From the NCBI RefSeq assembly GCF_030409875.1, contig NZ_JAUFQR010000003.1, positions 800,537 through 864,536 of the forward strand: DNA of 64,000 nucleotides, written 5' to 3'. The translations under genes were made by a program, and so were the position numbers. The notes below the pieces were generated by a model. The model was not told the DNA's origin, did no database searches, and saw nothing but the letters and a program-made list of their open reading frames with translations. Origin of the DNA: Chryseobacterium tructae. GTDB lineage: Bacteria; Bacteroidota; Bacteroidia; Flavobacteriales; Weeksellaceae. Of the stretch, positions 6,125 through 12,582 are shown piece after piece; positions within the stretch are counted from its first letter, which is position 1, and each line of letters starts with the position of its first letter.

Positions 6125-7777
6125 TTAAGATGTGGGGAATGAAATATTGACTTTCAATCCTTTTTCTGTTGTATTGTCAAAAATAATTGACCCCTTTATT
6201 TTTTCAATACGGGAAACCGTATTTGATAATCCATTTCCATGGATAATTTCTCCTGGGATTCCAATTCCATTATCCTTATACTGAATGTTTATTTGGGTAT
6301 TATTTTTTTCAAATTTAAAAACCACAAGACTGGCCTGACTGTGCTTTTTCATATTGACCAACAGCTCACGGATAACTTGAAAAATTTCATTTTGTACAGT
6401 TCCACTTACTTCATTCCATATATTTTGACTGTTTCCGGTAAGAAACGGTTTTATATGATCGCTTTTAAAGGAATCAATGAGTGTGAATATTTTTTCAGCA
6501 AATTCTACGGTATCTTTAGTCTCCGGTTTTTCATAGGATATATCTCTGGATTTTTCATAAACGAATTCCAGTTCATCCAGAGCCTTCTCTTTATCAAAAT
6601 TTTCCTGATTTTCAATTTTTGTCATTACTTGATAAATCCCGTTGGCTACTACATCATGGACTTTTTTAGACATTTTGAGTTGAGTATTTTTTACTTCAAG
6701 TTCCTTTTCTTGCTGAAGTTTTTTTTGTCTTTTCTGATATAAAATGATACCGATAATTAGAAGAGCAACAAGTAACGCTGAAAGAAGATATAGCCATAAT
6801 AGCTGGATCTCATTCTCTGCTTTCTGTAATTTTAGTGACTGATTTTCTAAATTCTTTTTTTCTACATCATACCTTATGGTTGCAAATTGATTTTTTGCTT
6901 TGTTTCGTGAAATTTGAACACTGTCATTTAGTTTCTGAAAATCTTCAAAATAGACCAGATTATTGTTGGGTTTTAGGCTAATTATTTTTTGTAATGCCTG
7001 AAGCTGATCTTCAATACTATTATTTTTTTTAGCCGTATTGAGCATTTGCTCGGCAAAATAGAGTGCCTTCTTTTTATCTGAATCAGAATAAAAATTTGAT
7101 AAAGTGGCATAACTCGAATTTTCACCTACACTGTTGTCTGCTCTTTTTCTAATTTCAAGAGCTTTATAAAATTCAGGGAGAGGATTATAATTTGTATTAT
7201 CAAAATTTTTAGCTCTTGCTAAATTATTAATGACCATAGCATATTTCAAACTATCTGTTGTAGGTAATGCAAGCTGTATATTTTTTATGGCTTCTTTATA
7301 GTCTTTTAAAGTAATCTGTACCGTCCCAAGATTATTTAGAATCATATATCTATACTCTTTAGCAGATGTATATTGAAGCGCTTTTTTATAATACGTGATA
7401 CAATCTTCAAATTCATAAAGATAGGAGGAACATATGGCCATGCTATTAAAATTTGAAGCAAATGTTTGACGGCTTATGCTGTCCTCTTTTTTTCCGAGAT
7501 ATCGATCTGCTTCAAGTGAGGTTTCAATACTTCCATAGTAATCTCCTTTACTTTCCTGAAGTATTGCCATATTTACCAGTGCTTTGGCTGCGCCTACAGA
7601 GTCTTTTGTATCCAGATAAGCATTTTTTGCCAAGTTGAAATAATAGAATGAAGAACCTGTAGTATCGGTTTTAGCTTTTTCATAATACTTCTTGGCTATT
7701 CCATTTCCCGGCTCAATCTGCTTGTCATTGCATGAGAATAGTAGTATAGCAAGAGATATGATAAAGAGTTTTTTCAT
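6125..7777 (-). CDS. TPR-containing sensor histidine kinase (lipoprotein-type N-terminus)
   Basis: 550 residues. The N-terminus MKKLFIISLAILLFSC is a lipoprotein-like signal with Cys16. Residues of about 25-300 are tetratricopeptide helices (for example YYEKAKTDTTGSSFYYFNLAKNAYL and ITYYKKALQY), placed outside the inner membrane. One membrane helix spans about 326-347, followed by a coiled-coil linker. The H-box is KKVHDVVANGIYQ with His374 (HisKA_3-like). The HATPase domain follows with N-box ELLVNMKKHSQ, G1 DNGIGIP and G2 HGNGLSNTVSRI. It should phosphorylate the regulator encoded 2 bp downstream. The signal is unknown; small secreted proteins are encoded next door. The codons for NTVSRI in G2 overlap the promoter dyad at 6208-6221. 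Confidence 0.85.
   Translation of the reverse strand: MKKLFIISLAILLFSCNDKQIEPGNGIAKKYYEKAKTDTTGSSFYYFNLAKNAYLDTKDSVGAAKALVNMAILQESKGDYYGSIETSLEADRYLGKKEDSISRQTFASNFNSMAICSSYLYEFEDCITYYKKALQYTSAKEYRYMILNNLGTVQITLKDYKEAIKNIQLALPTTDSLKYAMVINNLARAKNFDNTNYNPLPEFYKALEIRKRADNSVGENSSYATLSNFYSDSDKKKALYFAEQMLNTAKKNNSIEDQLQALQKIISLKPNNNLVYFEDFQKLNDSVQISRNKAKNQFATIRYDVEKKNLENQSLKLQKAENEIQLLWLYLLSALLVALLIIGIILYQKRQKKLQQEKELEVKNTQLKMSKKVHDVVANGIYQVMTKIENQENFDKEKALDELEFVYEKSRDISYEKPETKDTVEFAEKIFTLIDSFKSDHIKPFLTGNSQNIWNEVSGTVQNEIFQVIRELLVNMKKHSQASLVVFKFEKNNTQINIQYKDNGIGIPGEIIHGNGLSNTVSRIEKIKGSIIFDNTTEKGLKVNISFPTS
6178..6221 (-). promoter_or_regulatory. Internal dyad promoter for the response regulator gene
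   Basis: On the minus strand the -7 element TATTTTTG (6178-6185) fits TAnnTTTG, and 22 bp upstream lies TACGG-GAAA-CCGTA (6208-6221, part of a 7-bp-arm repeat at 6206-6223). Its central 14 bases are identical to those at 5372-5385. Transcription would start near 6171, about 50 bp before the regulator start codon. The site lies wholly inside the kinase coding sequence. Confidence 0.55.
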
Positions 7778-7781
7778 GGAT

Positions 7782-7802
7782 TACTTTGTGGTATCCAAAG
7801 TA
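7782..7802 (-). promoter_or_regulatory. Short dyad upstream of the histidine kinase
   Basis: Inverted repeat TACTTTG-N7-CAAAGTA, 5 bp before the kinase start codon. It could be an operator or a 5' RNA hairpin. It is unrelated to the TACGG dyads. Confidence 0.3.
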
Positions 7803-7808
7803 AAAAAA

Positions 7809-7836
7809 AAAGAACAGATTATACAATCTGTTCTTT
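7809..7836 (-). terminator. Terminator after the small secreted-protein gene
   Basis: A perfect 12-bp stem (AAAGAACAGATT and complement) with an ATAC loop and a long T-run on the minus strand. It separates the gene at 7845 from the kinase. Confidence 0.88.
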
Positions 7837-7844
7837 CGTATTTA

Positions 7845-8051
7845 TTAAGGCAACATACCCGGAGGGGGAAGTTGGCCTGTATTGCCTCCTGTATTACCTC
7901 CGTTTCCATGGCCATTTCCGTCACCTGTTTCCGTTTCAGGGTCTTCTTTGGCACTTAGAGTGATGATATTTGGCTTTTGATTATCATTATGGTGTGTTGC
8001 GTTGGCATTATTAGTAAATGCTAAAAGTAGCATCATAAAAAACTGGATCAT
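7845..8051 (-). CDS. Small secreted Gly/Asn-rich protein, MIQF...GQLPP family
   Basis: 68 residues. MIQFFMMLLLAFTNNANA is a short hydrophobic signal-like start. After it come an acidic stretch (KEDPETETGDGN), a GN/GH-rich segment GHGNGGNTGGNTG and the ending GQLPPPGMLP. It aligns from end to end with the 56-residue product of 9243-9413 (MIQF..MLL.LAF.NN..NA near the start and GQLPP at the end), so the two are paralogues flanking the gene at 8418. I recognise no characterised family. Its own terminator lies immediately downstream. Proximity to the sensor kinase suggests, but does not show, a role as an exported peptide within the same system. Confidence 0.6.
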   Translation of the reverse strand: MIQFFMMLLLAFTNNANATHHNDNQKPNIITLSAKEDPETETGDGNGHGNGGNTGGNTGQLPPPGMLP

Positions 8052-8150
8052 TCCTTAAAAATTTAAAATTTGTGCATTTCTGTAGTTGCCGGTGAAACTG
8101 ATCACAGGTAGAGCTACACGATTAAAAAATTTGAAGCGCTTCTAAATTTT

Positions 8151-8218
8151 TTGGGAAGTGAACCTTCAAAAACGGAGGAGAAACATCTGCTTCCCAACCC
8201 GGAGTTTTCCTCCGTTTT
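8151..8218. other. Interleaved inverted repeats (possible pseudoknot RNA or switch)
   Basis: The 366-bp gap between the divergent genes at 8051 and 8418 holds two interleaved inverted repeats. TTGGGAAG (8151-8158) pairs with CTTCCCAA (8190-8197). The run at 8169-8182 pairs with 8205-8218 (14 bp, one G-U). The order A-B-A'-B' is a pseudoknot topology. The longer stem ends in T-runs on both strands, like a bidirectional terminator, yet no gene ends here. A 10-bp palindrome GAAGCGCTTC lies just to the left (8133-8142). Confidence 0.5.
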
Positions 8219-8361
8219 ATCTGGTGATTTTTGAAATCAGTTTTGTAAATTTGTTTGTAATGTTTTGTGTTTCACTGATCTCTGATGCAAAGATGCTACA
8301 GAAAAGAGGGCAAGGGTTAGAAAGATTCTGGAAAGTTTTTGGAAAGTTTTTTGGTGAGCTG

Positions 8362-8405
8362 TACGGAAACCCGTAATGTTTTTGATTTAGGACTTCATAA
8401 TTTTC
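8362..8405 (+). promoter_or_regulatory. Dyad operator and promoter for the gene at 8418
   Basis: TACGG-AAAC-CCGTA (8362-8375) is followed, after exactly 22 bp, by TAATTTTC (8398-8405), which matches TAnnTTTG except at the last base. Transcription would begin close to 8410, leaving a leader of only about 8-14 nt before the start codon. It is the third copy of the arrangement at 5342-5386 and 6178-6221. Confidence 0.55.
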
Positions 8406-8417
8406 AACACAATAACC

Positions 8418-9191
8418 ATGAGTATGTCAAAATTTTTATCCGAAAAGAAAAAGTTATTAGAAGATGTTTATAAAAAAGCTTCATCTGAAGCCACAGAGAC
8501 ATCATTTAATGGAATTATTCAATATCTTGATCGAACTTTGAAAGACGAATTTGAACCGCTTAGTTATAAATCTTTTGAAAATTATTATAAAGCTATAGTA
8601 GAAAATGATGAAGATTATAATATAAAAACATCTACTTTGGATAATTTAAGTAGATATTTAGGATATGAAACGTTTAAAGATTATCGATCTGAATGGAGAA
8701 CAATGGAATATACTATTCAACAAGCTATTTCTAAAATTGTAATAACAATCATTAATAAGCCTATTCTTGCGATGCCAGGGGTTTTAAAACAAAATGGATT
8801 AGGAATAGCCGGAGCCTTTTTGATTATCAGTGTTCTAATAGGGAATCATTATTCATCAAAAGGGAAGAGTAATACCCCGTTAAGTTTTTTTGGGGCATCT
8901 GTTGAGGAAAGAAGTTGTATGTTTTGGGAAGATAATGAGTACAGGTTGGCCAATTGTGAAGATAAAAATCCCCAACGTAGTCTTATACCAAAAGATACTG
9001 TTCAGTTGAGGTATTTTAAAAGGATTACAAGAAAGGATACTCTTACGATAGATAATGCCTTGGGAAAGACTTGGTATTCGAAGTACAATGGGAATGTTGA
9101 GTTTTTTACGATGGATGGAGTAGACCCTGATACAGGACGGGAACTAAGAGCTTCTACAGCTTATATTATTGATAAATATGCCGGGTATTGA
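8418..9191 (+). CDS. Single-pass membrane protein of unknown function
   Basis: 257 residues; a second ATG is at 8424. The N-terminal half (about 1-95) is helical and charged, with the pattern SYKSFENYYKAIVENDEDY...LDNLSRYLGYETFKDY seen at the start of various Bacteroidota proteins of unknown function. One membrane helix follows at about 124-141 (GLGIAGAFLIISVLIG). The exported C-terminal part (142-257) holds RSCMFWEDNEYRLANCED, whose two Cys could form a disulphide, and a Thr/Tyr-rich end. The topology resembles a membrane-bound sensor with an extracytoplasmic domain (inference). The dyad promoter at 8362-8405 ties it to the nearby two-component system. Confidence 0.6.
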   Translation: MSMSKFLSEKKKLLEDVYKKASSEATETSFNGIIQYLDRTLKDEFEPLSYKSFENYYKAIVENDEDYNIKTSTLDNLSRYLGYETFKDYRSEWRTMEYTIQQAISKIVITIINKPILAMPGVLKQNGLGIAGAFLIISVLIGNHYSSKGKSNTPLSFFGASVEERSCMFWEDNEYRLANCEDKNPQRSLIPKDTVQLRYFKRITRKDTLTIDNALGKTWYSKYNGNVEFFTMDGVDPDTGRELRASTAYIIDKYAGY

Positions 9192-9198
9192 TAAATAA

Positions 9199-9227
9199 AA
9201 AAGCGGGATATAAAATATCCCGCTTTT
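9199..9227. terminator. Bidirectional terminator between convergent genes
   Basis: A 12-bp stem (AAAAGCGGGATA with TATCCCGCTTTT) and a 5-nt loop, located between the stop of the gene at 8418 (+) and the stop at 9243 (-). Confidence 0.88.
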
Positions 9228-9242
9228 GTTATCGTTTAGCTT

Positions 9243-9413
9243 TTATTTTTTCGGAGGTAATTGCCCATTATCTCCACTTGTATCCTCAGTTGATTCACCT
9301 GAATTAGATATTGAGCTTTGTGCCGTTATTATGGCTATGTTATTTGATGCTATTGCATTGGTTGTATTGTTGGGAAACGCTAATCCCAATAGCATTACAA
9401 TAAATTGAATCAT
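9243..9413 (-). CDS. Small secreted protein, paralogue of the one at 7845-8051
   Basis: 56 residues read from ATG at 9413: signal-like MIQFIVMLLGLAFPNNTTNA, then IASNNIAIITAQSS, an acidic Ser/Thr/Gly stretch (SGESTEDTSGDNG) and the end QLPPKK. The start and end match the 68-residue protein at 7845-8051. The conserved ends with a variable middle suggest selection on export and on the Pro-rich tail. It shares the terminator at 9199-9227 with the gene at 8418. The fragment at 2278-2320 carries the same type of tail. No known domain is recognised. Confidence 0.6.
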   Translation of the reverse strand: MIQFIVMLLGLAFPNNTTNAIASNNIAIITAQSSISNSGESTEDTSGDNGQLPPKK

Positions 9414-9441
9414 TTTTATGGTTATAATAGTTTTATGAAGG

Positions 9442-10083
9442 TTACTCTGTTTTCAGCATTCCAAGTTCTCCAAAATACTTTTTAAACTTCTGAATTTTAG
9501 GGCCTACTACAGCACTACAATAAGGTTGGGTAGGGTTATCATTGTAATACCCCTGATGATATTGTTCTGCAGGCCAAAATTTTTCAAAAGGAGCCAGTTC
9601 AGTGACATAAGTTCCTGCCCATCTTCCTGATTCCTCAGAAGTTTTGATAGCTTGTTCTGCCTTTTGTTTTTCAGCATCATCTTTATAGTAAATTACGGAA
9701 CGATATTGTGTCCCGATATCATTCCCTTGTCTGTTAAGTTGGGTAGGATCGTGTAGAAAGAAGAAGACATCCATTAATTGCTCATAGGAAATTATGGAAG
9801 GATTATAAGTGATCTGTACTACTTCTGCATGACCTGTTTCTCCGGTACACACTTCCTGATAAGTGGGATTATCCTTGTGACCGCCGGAATATCCTGAGAT
9901 GGCAGCATCAACGCCTTTTAACAGATTGAAACAGCTTTCAACACACCAGAAACATCCGCCACCGAAAACGATGGTCTCTAAATTATTGTTATCCATTTTT
10001 TTGGTAATTGTATTGTTTTTGCTGCATTTCTCATGACCTTGATCGCTATGAAAAATGCTAATCAAAAGTAAGAAAAACTTCAT
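9442..10083 (-). CDS. msrA: Peptide methionine-S-sulfoxide reductase MsrA
   Basis: The enzyme reduces methionine-S-sulfoxide in proteins. The catalytic motif GGGCFWCVE is present, followed by YSGGHKDNPTYQEVCTGETGHAEVVQITYNP, FFFLHDPTQLNRQGNDIGTQYRS and YHQGYY, all diagnostic for MsrA. With ATG at 10083 the product is 213 residues and starts with a hydrophobic stretch MKFFLLLISIF that could be an export signal. ATG at 9996 would give a cytosolic 184-residue enzyme starting MDNNNLETIVFGGGCFWC. The hydrophobic start lacks a clear cleavage site, so the true N-terminus is uncertain. It is a single-gene unit. Confidence 0.9.
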   Translation of the reverse strand: MKFFLLLISIFHSDQGHEKCSKNNTITKKMDNNNLETIVFGGGCFWCVESCFNLLKGVDAAISGYSGGHKDNPTYQEVCTGETGHAEVVQITYNPSIISYEQLMDVFFFLHDPTQLNRQGNDIGTQYRSVIYYKDDAEKQKAEQAIKTSEESGRWAGTYVTELAPFEKFWPAEQYHQGYYNDNPTQPYCSAVVGPKIQKFKKYFGELGMLKTE

Positions 10084-10224
10084 GGATTTTGATACGGATC
10101 TCATGAATTGTTTTCATAGATAATGCTAATGATAAAAAAGCATGTGAGCCTATATAAATATGTTTTTCTAACCAAATAGCCACATAGAAAATATTTTATA
10201 TTCGTTAATTCGTGGCAAAACAAA

Positions 10225-10251
10225 AAAGCGATCTCACATTGAGATCGCTTT
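10225..10251 (-). terminator. Terminator after the ROK kinase gene
   Basis: A 12-bp stem (AAAGCGATCTCA with TGAGATCGCTTT), a 3-nt loop and a T-run on the minus strand, 21 bp after the stop. Confidence 0.85.
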
Positions 10252-10272
10252 ACATATTATTAAGTATATCAG

Positions 10273-11241
10273 TTATTTTTCCCAAACCAAAGCACTTGCT
10301 CCCAAAATAGCAGCATCGGCTTCGTCCAGCTCACTGAATACCAGTTTTACCTTATTTCTGAAGATAGGCAATAGATTCCTTTCCATATGAAGTTTAGCAG
10401 GCTTTAAGATAAAGTCTCCAGCTTTGATTACTCCTCCAAATAAAAGAATAGCCTGTGGTGAAGAAAACATCACGAAATTAGCTAATGCTTCTCCTAGTTT
10501 TTGTCCTGTATATCTGAAAACTTCAATAGCAATCGGATCTTCCTTCATCGCACATTCGTATACGGTTTTAGAATTGATCTCATCTTCAGGATATTGGTTC
10601 AGCATAGATTCCGGGAACTCGGCTCTCATTTTCTTAGCTGTGATCGTAATTCCCGTTGCAGAAGCGTAGGCTTCTAAACTTCCTTCAGATCCTGTACTCC
10701 AGTGTTTTCTTCCTCCTGGTTTTACAATAGTATGTCCCAGTTCTCCTGCAAAACCATCGTGTCCGTAGATGAGGTTTCCATTGGCGATAATTCCGCTTCC
10801 TACTCCTGTTCCCAGGGTAATCATGATAAAATCCTTCATTCCGCGAGCAGCACCAAAAAGCATTTCTCCCAAAGCGGCAGCATTAGCATCATTGGTTACC
10901 GTACAAGGTAAATTGAATTTTGCGGTCATGAGTTCAGCAAAAGGAATGACTCCTTTCCAGGGTAAGTTAGGGGCTAATTCTATTGTTCCTTTGTAATAGT
11001 TGGCATTGGGTGCTCCTACACCGATTCCGTCAAAGTGCTTTTCTGAACCATGTTTTTCCATTAAAGGATAGGCATGCTCGTATAAAGCGTCGATGAAATC
11101 TTCTACTTTATCATAGGCATCGGTTTTAAGGTTTCCTTTATCCAGAACTTCTCCACGATGGTTTACAATTCCGAATTTGGTATTGGTTCCGCCGATGTCA
11201 ACTCCAAGGGCAACCTGTTTTGATAAATCTATTAATGACAT
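10273..11241 (-). CDS. ROK family sugar kinase (probable glucokinase)
   Basis: 322 residues, the usual length of ROK kinases. The phosphate-binding motif GVDIGGTNTKFG begins at about residue 14. The second ROK signature is CTVTNDANAAALGE, whose Asp is the catalytic base, followed by GTGVGSGII and GELGHTIV. The sugar-binding Glu/His of GELGH is present. The usual zinc-binding cysteine cluster (CxCGxxGC) is replaced by RKHWSTGSEGS, so zinc is not bound there in the normal way. The likely reaction is ATP-dependent phosphorylation of glucose or a related hexose, feeding glycolysis. A role as a repressor is ruled out because there is no helix-turn-helix. It is transcribed alone. Confidence 0.82.
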   Translation of the reverse strand: MSLIDLSKQVALGVDIGGTNTKFGIVNHRGEVLDKGNLKTDAYDKVEDFIDALYEHAYPLMEKHGSEKHFDGIGVGAPNANYYKGTIELAPNLPWKGVIPFAELMTAKFNLPCTVTNDANAAALGEMLFGAARGMKDFIMITLGTGVGSGIIANGNLIYGHDGFAGELGHTIVKPGGRKHWSTGSEGSLEAYASATGITITAKKMRAEFPESMLNQYPEDEINSKTVYECAMKEDPIAIEVFRYTGQKLGEALANFVMFSSPQAILLFGGVIKAGDFILKPAKLHMERNLLPIFRNKVKLVFSELDEADAAILGASALVWEK

Positions 11242-11320
11242 TTCTATTATTAAATTCTAAGGGCTAAAATTATAAAAAAGATTGTATTAATAACTTATTA
11301 ACCTGGTATTATTTAAAAGA

Positions 11321-12532
11321 TTAAGCTGTTTTTACCGTTTTTTTCTTTCTTCTTCCCCACCAGATCATAAAACCTGTTACTGGAAGTGAGGCACAGATAA
11401 GGCTTACAATAAAAGCTAAAATCTTTGTTGGAAGCCCCAAAATAGCACCTACGTGGATGTCATAATTGGCGCTGACTACCTTCTCACCGAAGTTTTTGTC
11501 CTTTGGATCATGGGTATGTAATAATTCTCCTGAGTTTTCATCAAAAATAAGGCTGCTGCTTTTATGATAAGAATAGGAAAGGTGTTTTACATATACTTCA
11601 AAATTAGGATGCTCATGATCATCCATATGCTCATGCCCAAGATCTATGGCAAAACCATTGGAATCGGGATATCTTTTTTCAACAGTACTGATGATCTTAT
11701 CAAGAGTGGTCTCTGTTCTCATTTCTATCGGAGCCTTTGTTTTGATATGAGAGAAATCCGGATATTGGGTTTCGCCACCGGAAAATATTACATAGATCAT
11801 TGCCTGAACAACAAAGAATGCATAAAACAATCCTGTGATTGAAAAGATAAGCGCGAAAATTGAAGCATAAAAACCAAGAACATTATGAAGGTCATAATTC
11901 TTTCTTTTCCAGCTTTTAATGTTTTTCCACTTGAAAGAGAAACGTTGTTTTCTTGCCGCTTTATTTTTAGGCCACCATAAAACAATTCCGGTAATGAGCA
12001 TGATGATGAAAATGATAACTGGTATTCCTACCACATAAGTTCCCCAATCCTGTTTCAGCAAATAACTCCAGTGAATCATTTTTACAATATTGAAAAACCC
12101 GTTTTTCTCATCATACACACGAAGAACCTTTCCGGTGTAAGGGTTCACATAAGCCTGTTTATAGATAGGAAATTCATCAAAATAATTCCAAGCATCCGTG
12201 TTGTGTTCGTACCAGAAGAACATATAGGACATCTTTTTGTCGATAGGTACATTTACCCAATGGATTGGATATTTCTCTTTTACCTGCTCAGCAACAGCCT
12301 TTTCCATAACTCTGATGGGAAGAACCTGCTTTTGTTCGATATTCTGTTCGTGATGGTAAATAACATCTTTTCGGGTATAGTTTTCCACTTCATCTTTAAA
12401 GACATACAATGCTCCGGTAATGGAGATAATAAAGATTAGAAAACCAATGACCAGCCCAAACCATAAATGGAGTTTGGCAGACCATTTTTTAAAAAATCCC
12501 GGCTTTTTCTTATGATGATGATTTTTCTTCAT
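11321..12532 (-). CDS. PepSY-associated membrane protein (PiuB-like)
   Basis: 403 residues from ATG at 12532 (a start 7 codons upstream is possible). A His/Lys-rich N-terminus MKKNHHHKKKPGFFKKWSAKLHLWFGL leads into the first membrane helix. The periplasmic PepSY-like part follows, with YVNPYTGKVL. Further helices appear at about 176-194 (YVVGIPVIIFIIMLITGIVLWW), 220-250 and near the C-terminus (LPVTGFMIWWGRRKKK). The pattern is that of PepSY_TM proteins such as PiuB, found with ferric-siderophore receptors and thought to help iron release or reduction. It is the last gene of the PepSY-receptor-PepSY group, 50 bp after the receptor at 12583, and is a paralogue of the protein at 14694. Confidence 0.8.
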   Translation of the reverse strand: MKKNHHHKKKPGFFKKWSAKLHLWFGLVIGFLIFIISITGALYVFKDEVENYTRKDVIYHHEQNIEQKQVLPIRVMEKAVAEQVKEKYPIHWVNVPIDKKMSYMFFWYEHNTDAWNYFDEFPIYKQAYVNPYTGKVLRVYDEKNGFFNIVKMIHWSYLLKQDWGTYVVGIPVIIFIIMLITGIVLWWPKNKAARKQRFSFKWKNIKSWKRKNYDLHNVLGFYASIFALIFSITGLFYAFFVVQAMIYVIFSGGETQYPDFSHIKTKAPIEMRTETTLDKIISTVEKRYPDSNGFAIDLGHEHMDDHEHPNFEVYVKHLSYSYHKSSSLIFDENSGELLHTHDPKDKNFGEKVVSANYDIHVGAILGLPTKILAFIVSLICASLPVTGFMIWWGRRKKKTVKTA

Positions 12533-12582
12533 ATAACAGTTAAAGTTCTGCAAAGATAAACTTTACTTTTTATTTAGATTAA

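Noticed and set aside
6239..6742. 167-residue frame opposite the histidine kinase
   Set aside because: Antisense shadow of a well-supported coding region; composition is that of reverse-read HATPase sequence.
8158..8376. 72-residue plus-strand open frame
   Set aside because: It overlaps the interleaved stems and one operator and has no recognisable features; more likely a chance frame in a regulatory region.
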